The notes under the pieces were generated by a model. The model was given only the letters and a program-made list of their open reading frames with translations, was not told the origin of the DNA and searched no databases. From Candidatus Zhuqueibacterota bacterium (lineage in GTDB: Bacteria; Zhuqueibacterota; Zhuqueibacteria; Thermofontimicrobiales; Thiofontviventaceae): a DNA stretch of 64,000 nt. Made by a program: the position numbers and the translations under genes. Shown here piece by piece: positions 35,869 to 45,479 of this stretch (its first letter is position 1; each line of letters opens with the position of its first letter). The stretch lies in NCBI GenBank assembly GCA_016931935.1, contig JAFGDW010000157.1:1-64000 (forward strand), read 5' to 3'.

Positions 35869-36731
35869 GTAAAATTACCAATATTTTCAGCATTGATCTT
35901 GAAGACTGGTACATGGGCAACGAATGCATCAAAGTTCACCAGGCACAGCAATTTGAACAACGGATTGATTACAGCACATCCAAATTATTAGACATGCTGG
36001 CGGAATTCAGCGTTCAGGCAACGTTTTTTGTATTGGGATTCCTGGCTGAAAAAAATAAACGATTGATTCGAAAAATCCATGCTGCCGGCCATGAAATTGC
36101 CACCCACGGTTATTCGCATGAACTTGTGTACAACCAATCACATGATATTTTCAGAGAAGAACTTAAGCGCTCGATCCTCGGCTGCGAAGATATTATTGGC
36201 GAAGCTATTTTGGGGCACCGGGCGTCCAACTGGACAATCACCGATAAATCGCTGTGGGCGCTCGATATTCTCAAAGAATCAGGAATTGAATACGATTCCA
36301 GTATTTTTCCCACCAAAAATTATTTATATGGAATACCGGGAGCGCCCCGCTACAAATTTGTTTTTGATAACGGGTTAATTGAGTATCCGCCATCTGTCGC
36401 GGAAGTAGTTGGGCAACGGATTCCGTTCTCCGGGGGATTTTATTTACGACTGTTCCCCTATCGCTTCATCAAATGGGCTATCGAGCAAATTAACAGTGAA
36501 GGTCAACCGGCAGTCATTTACTTGCATCCCTGGGAATTGGACACGGAACAGCCACGACGATTACCTGTACCGTTAAAAAACCGGATCATTCATTACACGA
36601 ATCTGAATTCCACCGAACGAAAAATCCGGCAATTGCTGAAGGATTTTTCGTTTTCATCATTTACCGGTCAATTCCAACTGACACAATCGGCTGCTGATCT
36701 CAAGAAAGTGGAACAATTGCAACATGCCTGA
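35865..36731 (+). CDS. Polysaccharide deacetylase (DUF3473/PEP-CTERM-locus type)
   Basis: The 288-residue protein has the NodB core FSIDLEDWYMGN (Asp/Glu site), ATHGYSHELVY with the His-x3-His metal pair, GHRASNWTI, and C-terminal YLHPWELD. The order and spacing match the DUF3473-containing deacetylases of exosortase-linked exopolysaccharide loci. It should remove N-acetyl groups from the sugar backbone. Start ATG 35865 overlaps the AsnB stop, and the gene overlaps the FemAB gene by eight bases. No exosortase is seen in this window, so the link to that system is only by homology. Confidence 0.88.
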   Translation: MSKITNIFSIDLEDWYMGNECIKVHQAQQFEQRIDYSTSKLLDMLAEFSVQATFFVLGFLAEKNKRLIRKIHAAGHEIATHGYSHELVYNQSHDIFREELKRSILGCEDIIGEAILGHRASNWTITDKSLWALDILKESGIEYDSSIFPTKNYLYGIPGAPRYKFVFDNGLIEYPPSVAEVVGQRIPFSGGFYLRLFPYRFIKWAIEQINSEGQPAVIYLHPWELDTEQPRRLPVPLKNRIIHYTNLNSTERKIRQLLKDFSFSSFTGQFQLTQSAADLKKVEQLQHA

Positions 36732-37902
36732 TCGAAGAGATTCAAACAAAACAATGGTAGCTGTTCATGAAGCATCGACACGCATTTGTGAAGCGAATGA
36801 TCGCCCCACGACACGAACAGCTCGGGCCGTATTCATCCGGAAATTAGATTTGACCGATACGAAAGGCTGTAAGCGATGGGATGATTTTGTGAATACACAT
36901 CCGTACAGCAACTGGGCATTTTCAACTGGATTCGGAAAAATTCTTGCCGATATATTCGGTTATATATATCATCTGTTTGAACTATCAGATGCGAACAATT
37001 CCCTCATCGCAATTTGTCCATTGTACGTTGTGCCCAATCCGCTAACCGGTAAACAATTCGTTTCCATACCGTTTTTTGAATATGGAGGCATTTTAGCACG
37101 ACCAGACATTCAAATATCTGAACTACATCAACTTCGTGACGCCATTGCTTCAACAGCAACAGCGCACAACATTAAATCAATTCAACTCAAGGCTAATCCG
37201 GGAATTCCTGAAGCATGGGCAGCCGATTTATTCACAGTTTCGACACATCATCACCATGCTGTGCTGGAATTGTCGGACTCCGCGACTATGTGGCAGACGA
37301 TTTCCAGGCATGTACGTAAAGCAATTAAGCAAGCCAATAACAATCACATCACCATACAAGAAAAATCCGATCCGGAAACTATTAAAGCGACATTCTACCC
37401 GATGTACACATGCTACATGAAACAGCGCCATGGCAGTCCACCGTTTTCATTACAATTTTTTATAGCACTTCATACATTCTTTGGTGACAACTTCAAAATA
37501 TTTTGGGCTTACGACAACAAAATCCCGATTGGTTGTCTGATTGGCCTGCGATCCGGCAAGCGGATTCACATCACCAACATTGTTTCCGATCAGCGATACT
37601 GGCACCTGCGGCCAAATGACTTGCTGCATTGGGAATTTATAAAATGGGCCTGCGATAAACAACTTACACATTTTGATTTTGGTGCGGCACGTCCGGGTGG
37701 TCAGGCACAATTTAAAAAGAAATGGGGCTGTCAGTTACTTCCGTACAACATATCCTCAATACCAGGATTTGATGCTGCCAGCGCTGACCTGCGTATTGAT
37801 TCACAATTGGCAAAATGGTGCTCGTTTGCCTGGAAGCATGCCATCCCGAAAATTGCTGCCGACCGGATCGGGCCAACCGTCCGAAAATATCTGGGAAAAT
37901 AA
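36724..37902 (+). CDS. FemAB-type acyl/aminoacyl transferase (copy 1)
   Basis: The 392-residue protein has the GNAT-like FemAB fold. An N-terminal polar extension of about 35 residues precedes the first domain (FSTGFGKILADIFGY). The C-terminal domain contains CYMKQRHGSPPF, IGCLIGLRSGKRIHI, and the closing phrase FDFGAARPGGQAQFKKKWG, typical of exosortase-associated FemAB proteins. Classical FemAB enzymes add amino acids from aminoacyl-tRNA to peptidoglycan. In glycan clusters they are thought to acylate or aminoacylate the polysaccharide. It follows the deacetylase, which would expose the free amine needed. The donor is unknown. Confidence 0.85.
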   Translation: MPDRRDSNKTMVAVHEASTRICEANDRPTTRTARAVFIRKLDLTDTKGCKRWDDFVNTHPYSNWAFSTGFGKILADIFGYIYHLFELSDANNSLIAICPLYVVPNPLTGKQFVSIPFFEYGGILARPDIQISELHQLRDAIASTATAHNIKSIQLKANPGIPEAWAADLFTVSTHHHHAVLELSDSATMWQTISRHVRKAIKQANNNHITIQEKSDPETIKATFYPMYTCYMKQRHGSPPFSLQFFIALHTFFGDNFKIFWAYDNKIPIGCLIGLRSGKRIHITNIVSDQRYWHLRPNDLLHWEFIKWACDKQLTHFDFGAARPGGQAQFKKKWGCQLLPYNISSIPGFDAASADLRIDSQLAKWCSFAWKHAIPKIAADRIGPTVRKYLGK

Positions 37903-37923
37903 AACAATACTGTTGAGGAATTC

Positions 37924-38544
37924 ATGTTTCATCATATGGATAAAATATTTAAGTACCCGCGAATGTACGGCGCCAAATTATGGGTAATTCGTAATGTGTT
38001 AGGACTTCCGGCTCGATTGATCGCGGACATTGACATTACCGTTGAAACCAAACTGGCTGAATTAAGCGAATTATCAGTCGCAGATATTGGTTGCGGCCGA
38101 GGAGAACTTTCACAACAGTTTCCCAACTATGTTGGCCTCGAAGTGTCGCTGGAGATGATTCATTATTGCCGGGAAAAATATCCGGACAAAATATTTGATT
38201 TAATTAAAAATGGCACACTTCCGATTCAGGACAGGGCTGTCGAATTAAGCATATTGATTTATGTATTGCATCATGTTCAAACCGCCCAGGAACGGATCGA
38301 ATTATTAAAAGAAGCATCACGTGTTGGCCGGAAAATTATTATCGCGGAAAGCATCCAAAGCGAAAGCCCTGTGCTGCACCCGGTCAAGTCATTCTACTGG
38401 ATGCTGACTGATGGTGGCTTTCACTACCACACCGTTGCGGAATTACATTCGCTGTTTGAAGCCGCCAGTCTGAACATTTGCGAAGAACATATATCAACGC
38501 CCTTGCACCAATTATATTGGGCAATTTTAGAGCATCATGAATAA
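37924..38544 (+). CDS. SAM-dependent methyltransferase (small class I)
   Basis: The 206-residue protein is a minimal class I methyltransferase. It has motif I VADIGCGRGEL near 53, motif II GLEVSLEM, then ELSILIYVLHHVQTAQERIELL, matching the methyltransferase-11 pattern. It has no zinc head. It lies 21 bases after the FemAB gene and 27 before a radical SAM gene. It probably methylates a hydroxyl or amine of the glycan precursor, but the acceptor cannot be told. Confidence 0.83.
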   Translation: MFHHMDKIFKYPRMYGAKLWVIRNVLGLPARLIADIDITVETKLAELSELSVADIGCGRGELSQQFPNYVGLEVSLEMIHYCREKYPDKIFDLIKNGTLPIQDRAVELSILIYVLHHVQTAQERIELLKEASRVGRKIIIAESIQSESPVLHPVKSFYWMLTDGGFHYHTVAELHSLFEAASLNICEEHISTPLHQLYWAILEHHE

Positions 38545-38571
38545 TTCTTATTCGTATTATTCCGGTTTGTA

Positions 38572-40023
38572 ATGAAAGTAAAACACTCAAAAAGTACATC
38601 GGTTTTATTAATCAATCCGCCACAAAGCGATGATGAGCTATTTGGTAAGTACAAAAATCTGGCAGGCTATTTTATCCCGGTAGGATTGCTCTCGATTGCC
38701 GCCGTGCTGAAAGCCAACGGTTACACCGTCAAAATTCTCGATTCCGTAATCGAAGGGATGACATTCGACAATTTTCGGGAGTTTATTCGATCGACAGATT
38801 ATGACATTGTCGGCATCACCAGCTTCACCAATACGTTCCAAAATACCATTGATGCAGCGCGAATCGTCCGGGAAGAACTCAGCGATGCTCTTATTGTCAT
38901 CGGCGGTGTCCATGTGACCGCGTTACCCGTGCGATCATTGAACGACTGTCCCGACGCTAACATCATCGTCATCGGTGAAGGCGAATACACATTGCTGGAT
39001 ATTTGCGAGCATGTGGAACGACACAATCGTGATTTTTCCGATATTCAGGGAATTGTCTATCGCAATCAAAGCGAACCGAAAACAACGCCACCTCGGCCAA
39101 TCATCAAACATTTGGATGAATTGCCAATTCCCGCGTATGAAGACATCCCTTTGGAAAAATATATCCCGGATGATTCTATTTCAAAATATACACCGTGCTA
39201 CAGCCTGTTTGCCTCACGGGGCTGTCCTTACAATTGTATTTTTTGCAGCGCCCATATAACGATGGGAAAACAGCCGCGCTATAAAAGTCTGGACTACTTT
39301 TTTAATGAAATTGATTTGCTAATTGAAAAATACAACGCAAAGGCCTTCATTATTCAGGACAGCACACTGCTGAATAATAAGAAGTGGGTTAAAACATTAT
39401 GTGAACGACTCATTGCCAACAATTACAAAATCCACTGGACCTGTAACGCGCGGGTGGATCAGGTGGATGAACATATACTGGTGTTAATGAAAAAGGCTGG
39501 TTGCTGGCTGATCGAATACGGCGCCGAATCTGCAAATCCCAAATCACTTACGCTTTTAAGAAAAGCATTTACTGTTGAACAAATCCGCGTGGCGATTGAA
39601 CAGACGCGCAATGCAGGCATTATGGTGGCGTGCACATACATCATTGGTTGTCCCGGCGAAGATTTAAATGATGCCTGGCATACCGTGCGATTTGCCAGGG
39701 AAATGGCAACGGAGTTTGCAATGTTCTTTTTACCGGTTCCTTATCCGGGAACGATTCTCTATGATGTTTGCCAGAAGGATGGTGGGCTACAGACCAATAT
39801 TAGCTGGAAAGACTATAGCGCAGTAAATTATAATAATCCGATATACGTAAATCCGCGCATTGATCCGGAAACTTTTAAAACGTTACCAGACAGAGCTGTT
39901 TTTGAGTATTATAAATCAATCAAGGTACTTTGGTATAATTTGGTTAAGATTAGCACGTCAAATGATATTAAGCGATACTGGAAAGCAGCAAAACTTCTCA
40001 TTCTGAACAGTAATGTAAAATAA
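38572..40023 (+). CDS. B12-binding-domain radical SAM protein (copy 1)
   Basis: The 483-residue enzyme has an N-terminal cobalamin-binding Rossmann domain (VLLINPPQSDDEL, VGITSFTNTF, VIGGVHVTALP, NIIVIGEGEYTLL). A radical SAM core follows with the [4Fe-4S] ligands in SRGCPYNCIFCSAHI (near 220) and IEYGAESANP. Members of this class methylate unactivated carbons or rearrange substrates in antibiotic and glycan pathways. A deoxysugar C-methylation or radical rearrangement of a sugar is plausible here. The stop overlaps the start of the following membrane gene by one base (TAATG). Reaction not assignable. Confidence 0.87.
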   Translation: MKVKHSKSTSVLLINPPQSDDELFGKYKNLAGYFIPVGLLSIAAVLKANGYTVKILDSVIEGMTFDNFREFIRSTDYDIVGITSFTNTFQNTIDAARIVREELSDALIVIGGVHVTALPVRSLNDCPDANIIVIGEGEYTLLDICEHVERHNRDFSDIQGIVYRNQSEPKTTPPRPIIKHLDELPIPAYEDIPLEKYIPDDSISKYTPCYSLFASRGCPYNCIFCSAHITMGKQPRYKSLDYFFNEIDLLIEKYNAKAFIIQDSTLLNNKKWVKTLCERLIANNYKIHWTCNARVDQVDEHILVLMKKAGCWLIEYGAESANPKSLTLLRKAFTVEQIRVAIEQTRNAGIMVACTYIIGCPGEDLNDAWHTVRFAREMATEFAMFFLPVPYPGTILYDVCQKDGGLQTNISWKDYSAVNYNNPIYVNPRIDPETFKTLPDRAVFEYYKSIKVLWYNLVKISTSNDIKRYWKAAKLLILNSNVK

Positions 40024-41858
40024 TGCATACAATTCAGTCCCAGACAACATCTCAGCGGACGTCTTTCACAATTATTGGTCAGTACGTTCAAAAGCCGATG
40101 TCAGCATTATTAATCGTTCTATTCATTGCGGCTATACTCCGAATTATTCCTGTCATAATGGATATTGGCATAAATGGTGCTGATGCTGCAACACATCTGT
40201 GTTACCTTAAACAAAACCGGGCGATTATTGGACATATTCTTAAAAATGGCAATATTACACCGGAATTTATTAGAGATTACGCCGATCAAATCGGCTACTT
40301 GCACTCGCCCACTGCTATTGGAGTCATACCATGGTTAGACAGGCCTCTGCACAATCTATCAACGTTATTCTTTAGCTTATTCTTTGGAGAATCAGATTTA
40401 ACGATATTGATACCGGCTATATTATACAGCCTGCTAATTATTATCGTTGTTTATTTAATTGCAGAAAAATTAAGTAATAAATGGGTTGGAATCATTGCGG
40501 CATCGCTGACAGCATTGTCCTGTGATCAATTTACGGAAACGCTTACGGCGATGGCACATATCGAGACAAACTTATTATTATTAACCGGGATATATTTACA
40601 TCTCATTTGGGATGAAACCAATCAAAATAAATATGAAATACTAGCCGCAATCGCATGGGGACTTGCAGTAAGTTCTCATCCGGATGTCATTCCCTTTTTG
40701 TTTTTTTACCTTGTTCTGGAAATAATACGGACACTTATCATTACTCCTAGTTTAGTCTTGAAACAAATTGCATTGATAGGAATTATATTTATACCTATCA
40801 TAATTATTTATGATGCATTGCTGTGGATGATGGCCGCTATTTGGGGAAAAGAAACTGCGCTAAGCTTATTTATTTCTGACAGAATGTTGACTTACCAAAA
40901 AACACATGTAGGTAGTTCCCTGTTTGAAGGATTATATATTTACCTGTCATTTTCAGCCACAGCCATAAAAGTTCAATTATTTACATTTTCTGACAGATTG
41001 ATGGCCTTTATTTTCGGCAAACTACTTTTAAATGAAGGTGTATTTTTTATGCTTCTCTTTCCATTTATCTGGATTATCAGCATATTATCTCCATTCATCC
41101 TTTATATCAAACGCAGACATTTTGATGCGCTTGCATCTATTTCAATCACTATTGTCACGAATATACTATTTTTACTTCTGTATAACGGGGTAACAACCGA
41201 AACCAGACATTTATTACACATATATTACCTGATGATTATTCTTCTGCCAGTCATAAGTTACATACTTATTTCCAATTCAACTTTTAAATTCAATAAATTC
41301 ATCCTTCAGCCAAAACTATTATATATTTTCATAGCACTGTTGTTTTTCTCAAATATGATCTATGTTTATCCTTTGTTTACATATCAATATGGAGCAAAAC
41401 AACTTGGCAGGAAGCTGCAAGTAAAAGGAATATCAAAAGTGCACACGTTCTCGCATTCGGGATTAAATGTCTATTTGCCTGCTTATGGAATTAAAGTAAC
41501 ACATCTTCCTGAAACGCTATCGCCCAGTGATCTCGAGAAGTATGAAAACCTCGATTGGGTCGTTCGTACGCAATGGGCAAATGAAACGGAAAAAAATTGG
41601 GATAAGCTTATCGAAAAAAATTCAAATAATAATGATATCGATGAAGCCTATCTAATTGATGACTTGGGTGAATATCTGTTAAATAATCGTTTTTTTAATA
41701 ACAATCCTTTATCACATATTTGGAGAAACTTGGTGCAACTAACCGGCAAGAAAGTTAAATCAGCGAGCCTACTTCAAAAACGATTATATATTATAAAAAA
41801 TAGTAAATTAATTGAACTGTTATCCAGCGACAAAGCATCGCCTGATAGTGAAATATGA
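40023..41858 (+). CDS. GT-C type membrane glycosyltransferase, PMT/ArnT-like (copy 1)
   Basis: The 611-residue protein has about 11-12 membrane helices in its first 450 residues and a soluble C-terminal part. The first external loop has IGINGADAATHL, a candidate for the acidic loop that GT-C enzymes use to bind donor and acceptor. The HSPTAIGVIPWLDRP loop is periplasmic. GT-C enzymes use polyprenyl-phosphate sugars, matching the two GT2 enzymes of this locus. Base composition is AT-rich compared with the AsnB genes upstream. The C-terminal 160 residues have no family I recognise. It could also act as a polymerase-like enzyme. Confidence 0.75.
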   Translation: MHTIQSQTTSQRTSFTIIGQYVQKPMSALLIVLFIAAILRIIPVIMDIGINGADAATHLCYLKQNRAIIGHILKNGNITPEFIRDYADQIGYLHSPTAIGVIPWLDRPLHNLSTLFFSLFFGESDLTILIPAILYSLLIIIVVYLIAEKLSNKWVGIIAASLTALSCDQFTETLTAMAHIETNLLLLTGIYLHLIWDETNQNKYEILAAIAWGLAVSSHPDVIPFLFFYLVLEIIRTLIITPSLVLKQIALIGIIFIPIIIIYDALLWMMAAIWGKETALSLFISDRMLTYQKTHVGSSLFEGLYIYLSFSATAIKVQLFTFSDRLMAFIFGKLLLNEGVFFMLLFPFIWIISILSPFILYIKRRHFDALASISITIVTNILFLLLYNGVTTETRHLLHIYYLMIILLPVISYILISNSTFKFNKFILQPKLLYIFIALLFFSNMIYVYPLFTYQYGAKQLGRKLQVKGISKVHTFSHSGLNVYLPAYGIKVTHLPETLSPSDLEKYENLDWVVRTQWANETEKNWDKLIEKNSNNNDIDEAYLIDDLGEYLLNNRFFNNNPLSHIWRNLVQLTGKKVKSASLLQKRLYIIKNSKLIELLSSDKASPDSEI

Positions 41859-42853
41859 AAAAAAATCTTTTAAATTATCTTTGCTGCCCGGTATGCAAAA
41901 GTGATCTATTACTATCAGCCGAACAGACACACCTCGATCATATTCTGAACGGCGAGATAGTCTGCCGAACGAATAGTGCACATCACTTCCGGATTCTAAA
42001 TGGTGTCCCACGTTTTGCCCCATTGGACCAAGAAGCTGATAAAAAATCCAGAACCGCTGATAATTTTGGCTATTCATGGAATGTTTTCAATACCCGTTGG
42101 GATAATGATGATATTGCATTCCTGGATTTTATCCATCCAGTCGAAAAAGCAGCATTTAAAAATAAAATTGTATTAGATGCCGGATGCGGGATGGGACGAT
42201 TTGCAATGCTCGCCAGGGAATATGGAGCAAAAGAAGTACTTGCTATTGATCTTAGTCATTCAGTTGATGTTGCGTTTAGTGAGACGAAGGAATTCGACAA
42301 CATTCACATTCTTCAGGGAGATATTTACAATCTTCCGATCAAGCAGGATCTTATCGAATTGGCCTACTCCGTGGGAGTGCTTCATCATTTACCATCCCCA
42401 AAACACGCATGTTATTCCATATTGAATTTGTTAAAAACGTCAGGCACTTTTGTAATGTGGGTGTACGGACGAGAGGGAAATGAATGGATTGTACGGTTCA
42501 TCAACCCTATCCGGAATAACATAACATCGAAATTACCAATGCCAGTGCTTCTGTCATTTTCAAAATTCGTTGGATTCTTCCTCTGGTCGATATTGCGGTT
42601 GGTATATCGCCCCGTTAATAGATGCGCCCCTTCGATAAGTAAATATTTGCCCTATAATCACTATTTCAAATTCACGATGACTGAGACACTAACTCAAAAT
42701 ATTCATACAGTTTTTGATCACCTGCTGGCGCCAATTGCATATTACCTGAGCAGAGATGAAATTCGTTCATGGCTTGAAAACGCAAATTTAAAAAATATTG
42801 CGCTCCATCATCTGCGAAGCTATAGTTGGACTGCCACCGGGATCAAACAATAA
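41855..42853 (+). CDS. SAM-dependent methyltransferase with Trm112-like zinc head (third copy)
   Basis: The 332-residue protein begins YLCCPVCKSDLLL (Cys11/Cys14), with a GEIVCRTNSAHHFRIL second half that keeps only one cysteine, then GVPRFAP. The class I core has motif I VLDAGCGMGRF near 107, AIDLSHSVDVAF and SVGVLHHLPSPKHA. It is clearly related in layout to the proteins encoded at 27591 and 28865. It is coupled by ATGA to the GT-C gene. Substrate is likely a sugar or lipid-linked intermediate. Confidence 0.87.
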   Translation: MKKNLLNYLCCPVCKSDLLLSAEQTHLDHILNGEIVCRTNSAHHFRILNGVPRFAPLDQEADKKSRTADNFGYSWNVFNTRWDNDDIAFLDFIHPVEKAAFKNKIVLDAGCGMGRFAMLAREYGAKEVLAIDLSHSVDVAFSETKEFDNIHILQGDIYNLPIKQDLIELAYSVGVLHHLPSPKHACYSILNLLKTSGTFVMWVYGREGNEWIVRFINPIRNNITSKLPMPVLLSFSKFVGFFLWSILRLVYRPVNRCAPSISKYLPYNHYFKFTMTETLTQNIHTVFDHLLAPIAYYLSRDEIRSWLENANLKNIALHHLRSYSWTATGIKQ

Positions 42854-42897
42854 CACAATCTTCACACAAAAGCTGGTAACCTCAATCCCGGATAACA

Positions 42898-43983
42898 ATG
42901 CATCTCACTGTTAGCGAAGAAATACCAAAGAATTGGAACACGTACATCACAAGTGCTAAAAACGAAGCTGGCTTTTACCAATCGGAACTGTGGGCGCATG
43001 TTAAAAATAAACAAGATCAATCACAACCATTATTTATTGAAGTAGATGACAGTTCAAATATAGTTTTAACGCTACTTCTATTTCAAAAAACACCGAGTAA
43101 TAAAATAAACATCAAACCAGCCACACGATTTAATAATTTGATAAGCGGTGACTATCGAGGCTGGTTGGAATGGATTGATGGCCCCGTATTGCATACTCAA
43201 CAATTCGATCTGGCTTTTGCTGCACTGAATTGTTTATTCAAATGGTTAGATGTATACTCAATGAAGCATAAACTCATTCGCATCCGCTCCGATGGATTTA
43301 ATCATCTCAGTAAATGGAATTCCGATACTCGTATCCGTTCATTATTCGAAAAATTTAAATATTCAACATCCACATGGGGAACATATCTCGTTGATCTGAC
43401 TCAAGACGAAGATACACTATTCGGAAATATTCATCAAAAGGCGCGGGGAAAGGTCAGAAAAGCATCACAGCTCTCGCTCTCAATTCGACAACCGGAAAAT
43501 GTGGATGATTATCTCAAAAATTGGCAGGACGTCTATGTTGCAAGCGGAATCAAACAACCATTGCCGCCGGACATTATTGAAATAATGCTGGAAGATAAAA
43601 CCAGAAAATTTATCTATCACTATTTAGTAAATGATAAAAAGAAACGTAATCTGGCAGTTGTAAGTATGTATGTCTTTAACAAGATGGCCCGACGAGTGAT
43701 GTCGTCTATCTCACCAGTTTGTCGAGATGAAAGGATCCCTGCGCAGGACCTGATTACATGGCATTGTCTTCTAGAAGCAAAAAAGTTGGGCTGCCATACA
43801 TTCGATTTTGCGGGTGTCAATCCCAATCCCCAAACGAGTAAGGAACAAGGAATAAAAGATTTTAAATCCAAGTGGGGCGGCACATATCATGAATTTTATA
43901 TCAGCGAAAAAAACAACTATTCTGTTTTTTATAAAGGACTGACAAAGTTATGGCAATTAAAGCAGCGGATGCTGAGCAACTAA
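42898..43983 (+). CDS. FemAB-type acyl/aminoacyl transferase (copy 2)
   Basis: The 361-residue protein has the two-domain FemAB fold. The N-terminal segment reads EAGFYQSELWAHVKN, the mid-part has LFGNIHQKARGKVRKA (the helix that handles acceptor carboxylates), and the C-terminal GNAT-like domain has VVSMYVFNKMARRVM and HTFDFAGVNPNP followed by FKSKWGG. These proteins transfer amino acids from aminoacyl-tRNA to peptidoglycan or surface glycans. Having two copies in one locus suggests two amino acid additions or two acceptors. GGAT precedes the ATG at suitable distance. Donor unknown. Confidence 0.83.
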   Translation: MHLTVSEEIPKNWNTYITSAKNEAGFYQSELWAHVKNKQDQSQPLFIEVDDSSNIVLTLLLFQKTPSNKINIKPATRFNNLISGDYRGWLEWIDGPVLHTQQFDLAFAALNCLFKWLDVYSMKHKLIRIRSDGFNHLSKWNSDTRIRSLFEKFKYSTSTWGTYLVDLTQDEDTLFGNIHQKARGKVRKASQLSLSIRQPENVDDYLKNWQDVYVASGIKQPLPPDIIEIMLEDKTRKFIYHYLVNDKKKRNLAVVSMYVFNKMARRVMSSISPVCRDERIPAQDLITWHCLLEAKKLGCHTFDFAGVNPNPQTSKEQGIKDFKSKWGGTYHEFYISEKNNYSVFYKGLTKLWQLKQRMLSN

Positions 43984-44007
43984 ATTAGCACTAATCACAA
44001 GCATAAA

Positions 44008-45474
44008 ATGCATCGACGCTTTTTTAAAAATGCCGGTATTTTAGCCATTACACAATTTATTCTTTTGCTCAGAGGCTTCATTGTAATACCACTCCTGACG
44101 CGATATTTCGGCACAATAAATTATGGCGTGTGGTCACAGATTGGTATTGTAATCGGAACAATCAGTCCGATTATGATTCTCCAGACAGATGCTGCCATTA
44201 TGCGATATTTACCCGGGCATGCGTTTGAGAAACAACAGCGCTGGTTTTCAGCATGGTTGCTGTTCTTGCTTTCGATTTGTTTCATCGTATGTTCATTGCT
44301 AATTTTTTTCAGAAAACCGATTGCAATCCTGTTTTTCGGTACTGTTCAGGAATATGCCTTGTATATCCCGTTAGCTGCGGCATCGGTTGCAATAACAATT
44401 GTATTGAATGTAATCAGCAACTGGTTTCGGGTTCATGATAATGCAATATTATTCGCATCGATCGATATATTCAGGGCCTGCGCAACACTCACTGCTTTGA
44501 CCACAATGTTAATACTTCAAAAAAGTGTTTATGAGCTAGTCCTGTATTCCGTTTGCAGTGAAGGCGTAATTGCTGTAATAATGATTCTTTATATTACCCG
44601 CAAACATGGCTGGAAATATCCGGATTTTTCAATTATCAAACCGCTGGTAAAATACGGACTACCGTTAGTTCCTGCCGGCTATGCAATGTGGGGTTTGAAT
44701 TATATCGACAGACTGTTCCTGGTCAGGTATACTGATTTTTCCGAAATTGGCGTGTATGGTGTATCGTATAGTCTCGGTTACATGGTCATTCCCTTATTGA
44801 TGCGCCCCTTTCGGACGATGTTTCCCACATCAGCCGCCGAGCTTTATAATAACGGGAAGAGTATGGAATTGCAACGGCTTTACGAATTTTCTGCCGGCAG
44901 CTCCATTGTTTTTTCAGTTCCGGCAGTCGTCGGACTTATGGTTCTTGGGAAACCAATACTCCAGTTAATTGCCACTCAAAATTTTGTGGGCGGTGCTCCC
45001 GTTATGGGATTTATTGCAAGTGGATATATTTTCCATGTACTATCAAGTTATTATACCATTTCGCTCGGCTTGGTGCATCGTCAGTATTTGTCAACAATCT
45101 CCATAGGTATTGCGTTCGTTACAAATTTCATTCTGAATTATGTGTTAATTCCTCGCTATTCAATTATCGGGGCTGCGCTCGCTACTCAAATTGCATTCTT
45201 AACACAGCTCATTTCAACGTTTTGGTTTGCCCAAAAACACAAAATATTTATAACACATATTGGCTTTCCAATTAAAGTCGTAGGTTCAGCGTTAATTATG
45301 GGAATCGGCATCTATTATTTCGGAGTACTTATTTCGAATGTTATACAAAACATTTATTTGGTTCTGCTAACCACCATTTTCCTGGGCATTGTGATTTATG
45401 CGGGTTTGCTTCATAGCTTCAAGATATTATCGATGGCTCGTGTGCGCTATGCATTTTCAATAATGAAGAGTTGA
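44008..45474 (+). CDS. Wzx-type polysaccharide flippase (MOP family)
   Basis: The 488-residue protein has about 12-14 membrane helices. Its N-terminus (FFKNAGILAITQFILLLRGF) and LLTRYFGTINYGVWSQIG match the MOP/Wzx family, as does YGLPLVPAGYAMWGLNYIDRLFL split over helix VII. It should flip undecaprenyl-linked glycan across the inner membrane. It is the only flippase seen, so it serves the glycan made by this locus. Short intergenic distances on both sides place it inside the operon. Confidence 0.9.
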   Translation: MHRRFFKNAGILAITQFILLLRGFIVIPLLTRYFGTINYGVWSQIGIVIGTISPIMILQTDAAIMRYLPGHAFEKQQRWFSAWLLFLLSICFIVCSLLIFFRKPIAILFFGTVQEYALYIPLAAASVAITIVLNVISNWFRVHDNAILFASIDIFRACATLTALTTMLILQKSVYELVLYSVCSEGVIAVIMILYITRKHGWKYPDFSIIKPLVKYGLPLVPAGYAMWGLNYIDRLFLVRYTDFSEIGVYGVSYSLGYMVIPLLMRPFRTMFPTSAAELYNNGKSMELQRLYEFSAGSSIVFSVPAVVGLMVLGKPILQLIATQNFVGGAPVMGFIASGYIFHVLSSYYTISLGLVHRQYLSTISIGIAFVTNFILNYVLIPRYSIIGAALATQIAFLTQLISTFWFAQKHKIFITHIGFPIKVVGSALIMGIGIYYFGVLISNVIQNIYLVLLTTIFLGIVIYAGLLHSFKILSMARVRYAFSIMKS

Positions 45475-45479
45475 ATTAA

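Noticed and set aside
44008-45474. O-antigen polymerase (Wzy)
   Set aside because: The N-terminal and helix VII phrases match the MOP flippase family, and no large periplasmic loop is present.
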